Assembly: GCA_030247855.1 (NCBI GenBank)
Contig: JAPDRN010000008.1
Location: 186,001 to 250,000 of the forward strand
Length of the DNA stretch: 64,000 nt
Source of the DNA: Knufia peltigerae
Taxonomy: Eukaryota > Ascomycota > Eurotiomycetes > Chaetothyriales > Trichomeriaceae
Reading direction: 5' to 3'
Below, in pieces: positions 13,203-23,781 of this stretch. Each line of letters begins with the position of its first letter. Position 1 is the first letter of the stretch. The notes under the pieces were generated by a model. That model was not told the origin of the DNA. It worked only from the letters and a program-made list of their open reading frames with translations, and searched no databases. The position numbers and the translations under genes were made by a program.

Positions 13203-15236
13203 ATGAACAATCAAAAACCGAATTCCTCCCTCATGATACCTTGGACAAGAACAGAAAAGGCCCAGGCGAGAGCCACCACGAATTCAGACGAGACCTACGC
13301 TCCGATCGGGAGACACCCGCGAACTCCGTCCAACGATGCCGTGGTCTACTATTCAACTGCAGCTGCACTGCTCATCGCTCCGTTGATTGCTACGATAATC
13401 TGGTTGAGTACGAACCACAACAACTGGGGCAAAGACCATTGGTCCTTCGTCCACAGTGCCACCATCGGAGGACGCTTGACACAGCCCGGGGCCAAAGCCA
13501 TCGATGTATTATGCAGTGCCTTTCTCGCACCATTGATCCTCGCTGGCTTCAACGCCGTCTGGTTCTCCTGTGCCCGGGTCGCTACCATCAACGAAAAGGA
13601 TACATCTGCTCAAGGCGTACCTCTGGCGTGTCTGGTCGAGGTCAGTAGCACGACCGGCGGGTCCTACGACATCTTAAAGCTGTCTACACTCCTCGGCCCA
13701 CGCACAAGACGGCTGATCTGTCTCTCCCTGCTTGTCATCTTCTCCGCCTTAGCCAAATCGGCATTCGGAAACGTGATAGCCTACGAGGCTTTCAATGAAG
13801 ATGCGGCCGGACAGGACACGACACTTCGAATGCTCAGCGATGCACAGCTTGCTGTCCCCAGCTCATTTGTTTCCACCACTTTCGCCGGCATGTGGGGATT
13901 CAACACTCAGCAGAGGTCTAGCTTTGCCAATCAATTCAGTGGCATGTTGACTGGACTGAGTATCTCAAATTCGACTCCGCTGTTGACCGATGATAAGGCC
14001 TATCTGCTCAATAACGTGACCACTGCTTCGTTGGCACTTCCCTCAACTGTACAAGCTTTACATGCTGTCCCGGCTTCTCGATGGTCAGTCTCTTGCAAGC
14101 CTTTCGCTCCAGACACGTTCATGGTGCAACAGATGGGTGAAAAGTCCGTTCAATTCACCATGACCCGTGGGGAGACTGACCTCCTCTCTGGGAACTACCC
14201 AGGCGATATCGCGCTGATGCAGAACGCGTACAATGAAGATTACCCGTTCATGGCATTTCCATATAATGGCACTTCGGCTTTCCTGGGCTACGCCGGCAGT
14301 TTCAACTTGAGTAACGAAACGTACTCTTCTCCATACGGCGATATTGTGCCAAAGGCCTTCAATATGACGGCATCAGGTTTCAACGGCACGAAACAGATAA
14401 TGTCTGTATGGGGCATGGAATGTCAAATTCATCGACAGAATGGCACAGTTGAATTGCTCCGTTCGGCGAATGGAGACTGGAAGAGGAGTCTGGCGAGCGT
14501 CAACATGTCCGAAGAGAAAACCCTTTACCAACCGTTGCGCATGCAGCAACTACAACTCAACCTGAACTATCAAGCTCCCGATGTGACGATCCCTGGACTG
14601 GCTCCAGCCCTTGCGAGGTCCGCAGATCCATGCTATGACGCCACAATTACAGGCACTGAATGTACTGCCTCTCCGACAGGTACTGACGGCACGTCAGGGA
14701 CGACATCCAGGACGACCGACTACGAGACATTGGCTCTGAACTTCCTCTACGCCTCTGCAGAGACGGAACGCATGGCATATGAGGTGGCGAGCACAAATTC
14801 TACGCGCGATCAGCCCGACTTTTTCATCGATGTTGCAGATACTTCTCAAATACTCCGATATCGCATCACGTATGTGCCCGTGATATTGTTCGTCGGCATT
14901 GCGTGCATGTTTGTTGCCGCAGGCATCACACTCGCCCTGGTGGCAATGAGCTGGAGTAGCACGAGTGGCAGATCATTCAGGCAGGTCAATGGACTGAGAC
15001 TGTTGGTAGATGTGTTGGCCGGTTTGAAACAGGATGAGGTCGTGAGTCGACCTCAGTTTAGCACGACACTGGAGGGGACTAGTCTTCAGAATGACGATGA
15101 TGAGAGCAAGACAAGGTATGAGGATCTAAAGACATCTTCCGACGCCGAACTGCAGACCTGGGCATCTGGATGTCGCGTGAGATATATCGAGGACAGTGGA
15201 GGTGTTGGTTTAGAGCGTCTGCCAGCCCCTTCATAG
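13203..15236 (+). CDS. Unknown fungal integral membrane glycoprotein with large extracytoplasmic domain
   Basis: I do not recognise a characterised family. The product is ~677 residues from this start and intron-free. A hydrophilic N-terminus is followed by membrane helices at YYSTAAALLIAPLIATIIWL, CSAFLAPLILAGFNAVWF and RRLICLSLLVIFSALA. A ~400-residue region rich in N-x-S/T sequons and cysteines follows, then a C-terminal TM (VILFVGIACMFVAAGITLAL) and an acidic ~90-residue tail. Sequons between TMs imply a lumenal or extracellular domain, so it may be a cell-surface protein. The open frame extends upstream to 13152, but that start gives an unlikely leader. An ATTTCAG acceptor-like site just before 13203 could mark a 5' UTR intron. 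Another ATG lies at 13233. The frame and topology are clear; function is unknown. Confidence 0.8.
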   Translation: MNNQKPNSSLMIPWTRTEKAQARATTNSDETYAPIGRHPRTPSNDAVVYYSTAAALLIAPLIATIIWLSTNHNNWGKDHWSFVHSATIGGRLTQPGAKAIDVLCSAFLAPLILAGFNAVWFSCARVATINEKDTSAQGVPLACLVEVSSTTGGSYDILKLSTLLGPRTRRLICLSLLVIFSALAKSAFGNVIAYEAFNEDAAGQDTTLRMLSDAQLAVPSSFVSTTFAGMWGFNTQQRSSFANQFSGMLTGLSISNSTPLLTDDKAYLLNNVTTASLALPSTVQALHAVPASRWSVSCKPFAPDTFMVQQMGEKSVQFTMTRGETDLLSGNYPGDIALMQNAYNEDYPFMAFPYNGTSAFLGYAGSFNLSNETYSSPYGDIVPKAFNMTASGFNGTKQIMSVWGMECQIHRQNGTVELLRSANGDWKRSLASVNMSEEKTLYQPLRMQQLQLNLNYQAPDVTIPGLAPALARSADPCYDATITGTECTASPTGTDGTSGTTSRTTDYETLALNFLYASAETERMAYEVASTNSTRDQPDFFIDVADTSQILRYRITYVPVILFVGIACMFVAAGITLALVAMSWSSTSGRSFRQVNGLRLLVDVLAGLKQDEVVSRPQFSTTLEGTSLQNDDDESKTRYEDLKTSSDAELQTWASGCRVRYIEDSGGVGLERLPAPS

Positions 15237-15582
15237 AATTGTTGGTAGTTGCGAGGGCATTGTTGAAAAATGACCAATGATGTAGCCTGTACTCCGTAGA
15301 AAGTCTGTGATTGTCAACGATATCTTATATTTACCCAGGTAGTGGTGGTGACCCGGCGATATTTCCACCATGTGTACCTCGAGATACGGAGACTAAAGCA
15401 GGTGAGACTGACTGGACGATGACAACGATTTTTGGCTGCGGAGATTCTGGAGACCGTGGCAAGTCCATCTCCAAATTTCCGTGGTGGACAGTGACATACT
15501 GTACAAAGATCACACACCCGAATGAATAACTGCATGTATGACACTCGCTGAATTTTCCCAGATCATGAGGTAACAGGAGGAA
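15237..15582. other. Short gap between tandem genes
   Basis: 346 bp between two plus-strand genes, holding the 3' UTR of the first and the promoter of YOS9. It contains one copy of ACTCCGTA (15291-15298). No other element seen. Confidence 0.6.
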
Positions 15583-17078
15583 ATGATGAAGTTTCGTGGT
15601 CTTGTTTTGGCTGCTTTGTTCGTACGATGTTTTGCCAGCGAAAACACCTTCAGCGTCCACGATGACCTCTTCGCTTTCCCACAGGTACTACCAACTGACA
15701 ATAACCCGTATGACAGACCAGGGCTCGTGCTGACACCATCCAGTATTCTGTCGAATTCGCAGACTCATACATACTAGAAGCCGATGCCGTAGCCTACCTC
15801 GCCAACGATGGGACCAAGCAGACTGGACACGACGAAGTGCCCTCGAAGCTGAACTACAACAACTTTGGATCAGATACCACGGGGGAAGACGCCAACCCAG
15901 TGGGCACCTACGAACGTCTGCTCCTCCAGGGTTACCCGCACCTCTGCTTCATCCCAGAAGCCAAACCTAGCATCGAAAATGCAACCAAAGAAGAGCCCTC
16001 TGCCACGGACCGCGAGAAAGAGCTGGATCGTGCAGTCAGTCGAGGATCGGAGCTGCTGCAGGGCATGGCATCAAACCAGTGCCTGTACTACTCTACCGGC
16101 TGGTGGACGTATTCATTCTGCTACAACGCGCAAGTGACGCAGTTCCATGCCCTGCCGCCGGGGACGAACGGTCGCGTGTGGCCTCCTCAAGAGGATCCTA
16201 CTGTTCCAAGCTTCGTCCTGGGCCGGTTTGAAGGAGCACCAAAAGCGAACAAAAAGGCGGCCGCGGAGGAAAAGATTTCCTCTTCGGAGCGGACAATATC
16301 CACAGAGGTCCAGACACAAGCAGAGACAAACTACCTTGTCCAACGCCTCGAAGGGGGATCGCCATGTGACCTGACGGGCAACAATCGCAAGATCGAGATT
16401 CAATTCCACTGTAACCCACAACTCACGGACCGCATCGGCTGGATTAAAGAGACGGCGACATGCGCGTACTTGATGATTGTCTATACGCCGCGACTTTGCA
16501 ACGACGTAGCCTTCCAACCCCCCAAGGAGAGTCGAGCACATCCCATTACGTGCATGGAGATCATATCAGAAGGTGGAGTCGAGTCGTGGGAAGCCCGTGG
16601 CGAGGAGCTAAGTTCAACCAGCCAGACACTCGAAGAACAGGGGCAGCAGTCTCAACAACAGATTGTCCTCGGCAATGTCGAAGTCGGGGCAATGAAATAT
16701 ATTGGCCGCGAGGGCAAGAAGCTCGAACGGGGGCGCATTGTGCTCACCCAGCACGAAAAGGCAGATATCCTCATCATGCAGAAGAATGGACAAGTCTCAA
16801 GTCTGTCGGCGGCAGACATGAAAAAGCTCGACATCAGTCCCGAGGAGGTCGAATCGTTCCGTATAGAACTTCAAAAGATGGCGGGCACAAAGGACTGGAA
16901 GATTGAACGACTCGACGATGTCAATGGTAACATTCAACTACGAGGTGTCGTTGCCTCGGACGACGAGGACGAGGTTGAGACTACAAAGGACGCCAAATCA
17001 GACGAACCCAACAAACAAAAAGAAGAAGATGAACAAGATGCAGCCGGCAGTCAAGAAGAATATAAAGGAGAATTGTGA
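15583..17078 (+). CDS. YOS9: ER lectin OS-9 / Yos9, ER-associated degradation substrate receptor
   Basis: ER-lumenal lectin that reads trimmed N-glycans on misfolded proteins and delivers them to the Hrd1 ubiquitin ligase. Exon 1 (15583-15684) encodes a signal peptide (MMKFRGLVLAALFVRCFAS). After a 59-nt intron (15685-15743) the product continues with YSVEFADSYI, giving 478 residues. The MRH (mannose-6-phosphate receptor homology) domain shows GWWTYSFCY, the double-Trp sugar site, then CDLTGNNRKIEIQFHC and IKETATCAYLMIVYTPRLC with the paired cysteines. The C-terminal third is acidic and low complexity. The protein ends in KGEL, where an HDEL or KDEL retrieval signal is expected. A second ATG sits one codon in (15586), which makes no practical difference. 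Family assignment is firm; the retrieval behaviour of KGEL is open. Confidence 0.93.
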
Positions 17079-18055
17079 TCGACCAATTATTCGCTTTGTG
17101 GTAGACCATTGTCACCGTTACCTCCCTCCTCATTCTTCGGTTGATCAGTATCAACCCGAAGATTAAGTCGCGCTGTCATGATGTCCCAACGATAATCTAT
17201 CCAAATGGCCACTCGCTATTGTATCAATTGCCAGTCAGCACTTGAACCGGTCAAAGCTACCAAGACAGAAACAATCCACTCTTCTGTCTCACAGCGCTGG
17301 AACAAGTGTCAGCGATATGCCGGGAGCCATACTCGGAAGCAACAGGCAAATGACAAAGGCCGATGCGCATTATCGACGGCCAAACATCTTGCGCGCTTCT
17401 ACTTCTGTTCAACTCAGGCAAACAAAATCTGCCCCATCGGACAGCCCAGGAGGATCGTTCCCTGTGTACTCAGACTGAGACGAGAGGATCACCTCCAGAC
17501 GTGTCTGGCGAGATGGCTGACCAATTCCTCCATCCCGCGGACTTGGCCCCGGTCGAATACCCGCACCTGTGACTGGACCTTGCAGACGGGGTGGAAAACG
17601 TACAAGACACCCATCATGGGGCGCCAGTACTCCCTGCGTTATGTTTAATACCTACCCGAGGTATGTCTCGCGGATAGTGTCGACGTTGGTGCTTTCCCTC
17701 GGCCGTCAATCCTCGCTCTCTCTTCCAAAACAGAATGAAACGAGCTCTTGAGAAAGTCCAATGATATATTCTTGATTGGTGGAACAAAAATCAAGATGGC
17801 AGAGGACCACCGTCGTAATCCAAGATCAATCTCAATTTCAATTTTGTGCAATATGAATATCGTGAATCCGATCCAAAACTTCACATAAAAGCTAAGCCAG
17901 CAGTGTCACCATGTTACCCACGTTAATGTGCACTCCGTAGAAGTTTACTTATACTCGAATTCTCATATACCTCGTTTCAATCATCTCACATGTGTCTTGC
18001 CTAAGTGCCCCAAATTTCTCACGCAACGCATCAGCATGTCTTGACAGGAGAGCAA
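17079..18055. other. Convergent intergenic region
   Basis: About 980 bp between the 3' ends of YOS9 and the calponin-type gene. Open plus-strand frames at 17205-17648, 17242-17478 and 17363-17572 overlap in different registers, lack domains and are probably chance. One ACTCCGTA copy lies at 17932-17939. Confidence 0.5.
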
Positions 18056-20093
18056 TCAAGGAGGTGGTCGAGGACCAATGATCTGCCTTCTGGCGCCACC
18101 GACACCCAGACCGGTGCCGCCGCGGTTCTGGTTGTCCCCTCCCATGTACCCGTACTGATGCACATCCCAGCTCTGGCCCGGGGCGCTGCCCTCCCTGATG
18201 TCGCGGGCCCTCGCGGCCGTGTCCTTTTGGCCCTCTTCCCACTCCCGCTGCCGTTCGCGTTCGCGCTCCATCTCCCGCTCGAGCAGGGACTTTGACGCCC
18301 ACCCGCCCGCCTTGGTGCGCGCCTGGGACTGCATGCGTCGTTGGGTTTCGAGGTCCACTTCCGTCGTGGTCGAGTAATCCTGAGGGCGGTGGGACGAGGC
18401 CGGGGGTTGCGCCGGCGCAGCGTGGGACGCGAGGTACCGGTCCGTGCGGTTCGTGCCGGGAGTATAGGTCATTGGGTCGGGGAGGGGCCGGGTGGAAGTG
18501 GTCGAGGGCGCCGGGACAGGTTCGGGGCGGGGCGGCTTCGCAGGTGGTGATGTTGTGTCCTGCTCGAGGTCTTGGGTCCTTTGCCATTCGCGTCTGAGGT
18601 AGTCTCGCTCCGAGGCGTCCCAGTCGTCCTCGTGGCTTGTCGTGCCGACGTTGGACCGGCTTGGAAGGGGAGGCTGTCTGGGCTGCTCCGCTTGGAGCCT
18701 GGGTGGCGGGGATGGCTCCGTGGGATGGTGATGTTGCTGTGCTTTGAGTTCCTCCAGTTGACGTTCGAGTTCGGCGATGCGTCTGCTCTCGGTGGACTCC
18801 TGCTCGATGATATGCTGCTTGTGCGAAGCTGCAGCACTCACTCGAGCTTGATCTGCCTGATACTGGCTGAGGAATTGTCCATTCAAGCGGGCGTCACTCG
18901 TCGCACGTTGGCGACTCCGTTCGGCTGCCGATCGTGCTTCTCGCTCAGCTTGGTCTGCGGCTTCACGTTCTCGCTCAAGTTCGTAGGCACGCTCTCTACG
19001 ACGCTGTTCTTCCTGTCGCACACAATCTTCTTCCTGTAGACGTTCACGTTCCTGGGCCCGCTGTTCTTCCAGTTCCTGTTCTCGAACCCGTTGCGTCTCC
19101 TCGGCCCACCTCCGCTCTTCTTCGAGTCTGGCTTGCTCTTCTTCCGCAGCCCTTTGTGCTTGCTGCTGCCGTTCTTGTTCTTCTGCTTCACGACGTTTGC
19201 GCTCGGCCTCCTCTCTGAGACGCTTTTCCTTTTCTGCAGCGCTCGGTACACTGGGAGCGGGAGAGGTGATTTGTCTCCGTGCGCCAAATGCGACACCTTG
19301 GTTGCCCTGGCTAGCTCCGCCCATGTACCCGTACTGATGAATGTTCCACGCCGGTGCCGTCTTGCCTTCATCAGATTTGCTGCTCCAGGTACTGACCGGC
19401 CCGCCTGTAGCGAGCCCGCCCCTCCCAAGGGTATTCTTGGTTGGACTTATTCGACCCGAATATGCTGCTTTGTTGAGCGGGTTAAAGGTGTATGAAGGGC
19501 TGTCGACGGTAGCGTTGCTCGTGCCTCGAGGCCGAGCCGCTGTTGTGGTGGTGTACGCCGGTGATCTCGGTCCACTTGATCCCGTTCCTTGCGGACTCAT
19601 GGCTGCCGCTTTACTCTTCGCACCAAGAGTGGATGGGAATGCTCCTGGGTTTATGCCATTTGCAGCGCGACTGAAGGCGGAAATGCATTGTAAAACTTGT
19701 GCCGGATCTTTACCGTCATAGAGATCGACAGTCAAGAAGCGGTCGTGGGATGGTAGATTCAATGGTGGTAGTTCACAGGCGCGTAGAAAATGAGATATGT
19801 TCTCCATCTGCACAAATGGCATGTTGGACTGTTTATACTTGACGCCTGGAGCGACCGCTAGATTGACAAGTCTGGCAGAACATAACCATCAGCGTCGGCG
19901 CATTGTGATATACGGTTTCATCTTACTTGCAGAGCGCGACACCATCTTTCAAGGCATCCATCAAATCCCCTGGAGGCAATCTCTCCCCCAGTGTATCTTC
20001 AATCCACGCTCTTACTTCTTTCGCGGCACCAGGCGTGTACCGGTCAAGGCGCAGTTTGCGCATGTCCTGGTCGAGACTCGTGACCGAAGCCAT
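18056..20093 (-). CDS. Calponin-homology actin-binding protein with two calponin-like repeats and a long coiled coil
   Basis: Likely actin-bundling or stabilising protein of the calponin/transgelin class. Exon 1 (20093-19927) starts MASVTSLDQDMRKL and enters the CH domain. A 55-nt intron (19872-19926) splits codon 56, and the CH domain runs to ~residue 130 (VQMENISHFLRACE), total 660 residues. A calponin-like repeat (IHQYGYMGG, ending FGARRQI) lies at ~residue 235. A ~150-residue Glu/Arg/Gln-rich coiled coil follows, then a Pro-rich linker. A second repeat (VHQYGYMGG, ending GGARRQI) sits at the extreme C-terminus. Metazoan calponins use such repeats to bind F-actin, so the two copies flanking a coiled coil suggest a two-headed filament linker (inference). 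The coiled-coil DNA opens long antisense frames that are not genes. Confidence 0.9.
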
Positions 20094-20420
20094 GATTATG
20101 GTTGATCGGAGAGTGTATGTTCTTGGGGTTAGTGAAAGAGGTGTCTAGGTATACCATGCGAAGATATTGTGTAGGAAGTGAATAGCATGGAAGGTAAAGA
20201 GTGGCAGTGTAATAGTAAGAGTGATCAAGACCCTCGAGGCACCAGGCGGGTGGAATATTGACCCCTGCAGGTTGACGTCGATCAGAACAAGCCACTGCAC
20301 AATCCCGTCATTCTACATCTTTTTGTACACATTATTCCACTGTACTGCACGGCTTATGCAAGAATCTCATCGTCCATCCTTCTGATCGGTCTCTACCAAT
20401 ACCCAAGAGATTCCACCACA
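20094..20420. promoter_or_regulatory. Shared divergent promoter region
   Basis: 327 bp between the start codons of the calponin-type gene (-) and the complex I assembly factor (+). No other gene fits, so both promoters must be here. I cannot point to a definite TATA or factor site. Confidence 0.55.
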
Positions 20421-21038
20421 ATGGGGACCATGAGAGATTTATGGATCCGCTGGAAAATGTTACGCCTTCCATGGCGCAAGCGATTCCTCGTCGGTTCGTT
20501 TCTGAAACTACATTCTGTCGCTTAAGCGTATGCTAACACCTTCCCAGGTCAAGATCTGGTAGGAAATACATATTGGGAGTTTCGAGATGCTCTCAACCAC
20601 AACAGAATGCGACGGATGGTCAAGGCCGACCGTAAAACCCTCTATGCCGATGTCCAGATTTCACCTCAGTGGCATCAATGGCTGCGACAGACTCGGTCGG
20701 ATCCACCAAGTCTGCAGGAACAAGCTGCGGATCTGCAAAGACAAGCAACCTTAAAACACAATGCAAGGCTGGCGGATGAGAGATGGGCAGCGAAAGCAAA
20801 GTATATTGAGAAGCCAAAGCCAACTGTCACACAACAGTTCTCTGGGGATCCTCAGAAAGATAGAGCAATAGCTGAAAGCACACCTGAACAACCTCCTCGA
20901 CCCGAAAAGCGCAAGAGTGGTGTTGAAACTCCTGCCCAGTCTCCCAAGGATCCATGGAAGCAGGTTGAAGAGACCGGGTCAAATCATGGAACAAACTGGA
21001 CGCCCGAGTCGTGGGTACCTGGTACTTCTAAACGCTGA
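20421..21038 (+). CDS. NDUFAF2: NADH:ubiquinone oxidoreductase (complex I) assembly factor, NDUFA12/NDUFAF2 family
   Basis: Mitochondrial assembly chaperone of complex I, a paralogue of subunit NDUFA12. Exon 1 (20421-20493) encodes MGTMRDLWIRWKMLRLPW. A 54-nt intron (20494-20547, donor GTTCGT) is followed by the diagnostic core GQDLVGNTYWEFRD, NRMRRMVK, VQISPQWHQWLRQTR and PPSLQEQ, then ADERWAAK. The C-terminal ~80 residues are hydrophilic and end in WVPGTSKR. At 187 residues it has the longer tail of NDUFAF2-type factors rather than the shorter NDUFA12 subunit. That distinction is a judgement from length and the WHQWLRQTR stretch. No obvious cleavable presequence; a basic amphipathic N-terminus may serve. 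Confidence 0.9.
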
Positions 21039-21690
21039 AGCTGTTACAATGGCGCTGTGACGCTACGTGACTATCTCTCAGCTTGATATGCCCTGGGTAA
21101 CATGCCTGACATCTGAATCCGGTATATCGAAATCTGCTATGATCCCAGATAAACCCTGTATTCTTGGGGTTTCTCACACCATTAGCTGTTGGCCAATGTG
21201 GGATGTCAACAGTGGGATTCTAGAGGTAGTCATGCTCTGTCATACTTTGGAAGCCAACCATGGCCACGACGGAATCATCATTGTCATCCCTGGTCATAGG
21301 ACATAATAAGACCTTATGATGACCTCTTTGAACAAGGCTGGGCTGTTTCAGGGGAACAGCCTCTTGATCCTTCACGCTCAACACACCAGGTCCACATGGC
21401 CCTTCATTGTGCTGTCCTTTTCAACACCGCTTGGCGAAGAATACTCGTTAACACTCTCAACACCGCCTTTGATGGTACTAAACCAGGACAACGCGCAACA
21501 ATAGACAATACCGCCGCACCTCATTATTCAGTGCAGATGCTTCAGATGTACAATCATGTCTCCGGCACTGTCTTATTACTACCACATTTCTCACTTCTTC
21601 TCACATCCCTAACATCGACAAAATAACAAGGCGAGCATCGTTCCCATTGAAAAAGACACTTGAATCATCCGACAATCCCTCTCAACAACG
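21039..21690. other. Intergenic gap between tandem genes
   Basis: 650 bp with only short, domain-free frames. It should contain the promoter of the small CxxC protein; its likely leader ends in CAACAACG before the ATG. Nothing else recognised. Confidence 0.55.
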
Positions 21691-22107
21691 ATGTCGTCCA
21701 GCAAAGTCTCTTCCTCCTCCCAAACCTTGCCAGCGACCGACCCAACGGTCTCCAACCCTGACGTCCTCTTCTCGCTCGTTGAGAGCGACGAACCCACCAG
21801 CACCACCATCAAACCCTCCCTCCACCCAACAGTCATCAAGAAAGCAACGGCACCAGATGGCTACAAAGGAGACAAAGCGGCCGGAGTGGCCTTCTACTAT
21901 TGCTCGGGTTGCACCGAGACCTGGGCGGTGGTCTGGAAAGAGAAACCGCGTGTTTCTACCTTGTCAGTGTCCGTCGCCGACTACAAAAAATTGGCGGTGA
22001 TGAGTGTGTGCGGCGCCTGCGAGGAGAAGATCTTGGAGGAGTTGCAAATGGCTCATGAGGGCTACGTGAGAGTGGAGGAGAAGAGTGAGGACTGGGAGTT
22101 GGTTTAG
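21691..22107 (+). CDS. Small unknown protein with two CxxC pairs
   Basis: I do not recognise the family. It has 138 residues and no intron. A Ser/Thr-rich, probably disordered N-terminal 50 residues are followed by a compact region with YYCSGCTETW (Cys71/Cys74) and VMSVCGACEEK (Cys107/Cys110). Two CxxC pairs about 33 residues apart could form a zinc ribbon or redox site (inference). The C-terminus is acidic and ends EDWELV. A clean A/C-rich leader precedes the ATG, and third-position C/G bias in the core supports real coding. No signal peptide or TM is visible. Confidence 0.7.
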   Translation: MSSSKVSSSSQTLPATDPTVSNPDVLFSLVESDEPTSTTIKPSLHPTVIKKATAPDGYKGDKAAGVAFYYCSGCTETWAVVWKEKPRVSTLSVSVADYKKLAVMSVCGACEEKILEELQMAHEGYVRVEEKSEDWELV

Positions 22108-22917
22108 ACGGGCTCGAAATGGGTCAATGAGGAGCGCGCATCATGCTCAAAGCTGAGAAAGGAGACAGTAGCAATGAAAATGCTTTTCAAATGCATAGTA
22201 GCATACGTGTGACGTGCTTCCCAGTGTCAAGGCGTGCTCCTCAAATGCGGCCTTCAACCTGTATTCTGCCATGTCCTTGCTCGTTACTGTGGCGGTCGTT
22301 GTCAATGTGGTGGCCATCTCATCTGGAAAGTGGTGTAGTCGTTGATATCAGTGTCCTCCTGGAGTCTATACTCCATTGAGACTACCTTACATTTACCCAT
22401 GTTGCTTTCGCATTGCTCTGTCTGCTCCCGTATTTGGAATGGAAGGGACGTCTTTTTCATATTTACTGGCTCCAACTCAGGACATGTGAGCCCAAGTTTG
22501 CTGCTGAATTCGAGACATCAAGTGTCGGAGAAGAGCTTTGGAATCTCGTCGAGCCTCTGTGTGTCGCCTTGCAGCATTATATTTGGAACATCCATTGAAC
22601 AACCGCATGCGAGATCATGAAAGTTCGTTACATTGGCAGCTAGATAGGAACGAGCATCTTAAAGCTGTTCTAGTCGTACAAGACGTCCGATTCTATGGCG
22701 TAGAGTTAAAGTCGCATCATGGTGTCGAAGACTTCTTGGAGGTAGGTATTCATATCTGGGAAACAAACTATTACGCCTCAGCCCGAAACAGAAGGTCTCC
22801 CGAATTCCCTCCGTACTGCTTTGTGTTCACACTCACCAGTCAACTACGAGGTACTTCCTCCCACGACTACGACGGCGACATCGAGGACGTCCCGAGCTCT
22901 TCATACCATCGCCCATC
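22108..22917. other. Intergenic gap upstream of EMC3
   Basis: 810 bp. Plus-strand frames at 22143-22379, 22342-22620 and 22538-22981 overlap in conflicting registers without domains; I treat them as chance. Should hold the EMC3 promoter. Confidence 0.5.
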
Positions 22918-23781
22918 ATGGCTCTTCCCGGTGTTGAGCAAACGATCCATCGTGATCCTGCGCTCTTGTAAGTACCTTTAGAGCCTAGGTCATTATCTCA
23001 GTTGAAGCAAAGCCACCTAACTTTTGATCACAGCTACTGGATTCTCCTTCCCATCACGATTGTGATGATCCTGACTGGCGTTCTACGACACTATGCAACT
23101 GTTCTGCTACATACCCCTCCTAAGCCTCCGTCTTCCTTGCTCGAATCCCGCGAACGTCAGGCAATCTTGAGAGGCATCAACCTGCGAAACAACGCCAACG
23201 CCGCACTTACAACCTCCTCCTTTGCGAGTCGGAAAGAATACCTCATCGACTCCTTCAAAAAAGGCTCGTTCCTCCGTGGTGGTCCTCAGTCTCGCGGCCA
23301 GGCAGCTCCGAACCCGATGTCCGACCCCGCAGCCATGGAAGGCATGATGGGCATGATGAAGGGCAACATGGCCATGATGATCCCGCAGACACTAATCATG
23401 TCTTGGATCAACGCCTTCTTCGCGGGCTTTGTCATCTTGAAACTGCCTTTCCCTCTCACCATACGCTTCAAGAGCATGCTCCAGTCCGGCGTCATGACCA
23501 GGGACCTCGATGTCAGATGGGTGAGCAGTCTGTCGTGGTACTTTTTGTGTCTGTTCGGCCTGCAGAGTGTCTTCATTTTCATTCTGGGCAATGAGAATGC
23601 GGCGAGTCAGATGGCCCAGCAGATGGCTCAAATGAATCCCGGCGCCAACGCGAATCCTTTTGGACCGGGCCAGGATCCTGACAAGATGTTTTTGGCCGAG
23701 GCTGAGAATCTGGAGGTTCTCGAGCATTGGAGTATTCTTGACGAGGCCGACGACAGACTCTTGAGCATCTATGGCAGCTGA
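22918..23781 (+). CDS. EMC3: ER membrane protein complex subunit 3
   Basis: Oxa1-superfamily subunit of the ER membrane protein complex, which inserts tail-anchored and multi-pass proteins. Exon 1 (22918-22967) encodes MALPGVEQTIHRDPALF across a 66-nt intron (22968-23033). The next exon continues with YWILLPITIVMILTGVLRHY, the first TM. The methionine-rich loop MEGMMGMMKGNMAMM precedes the TM pair MIPQTLIMSWINAFFAGFVI and WYFLCLFGLQSVFIFILG. This loop is a hallmark of EMC3/Oxa1 insertases. There are 265 residues, normal for the family, ending DRLLSIYGS. The downstream sequence stays coding-like in the same frame (see findings). Confidence 0.95.

Noticed and set aside
17205..17648. 147-codon plus-strand frame with overlapping frames at 17242 and 17363
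   Set aside because: Three registers compete, none has a domain, and no pair of splice sites joins them into a sensible protein.
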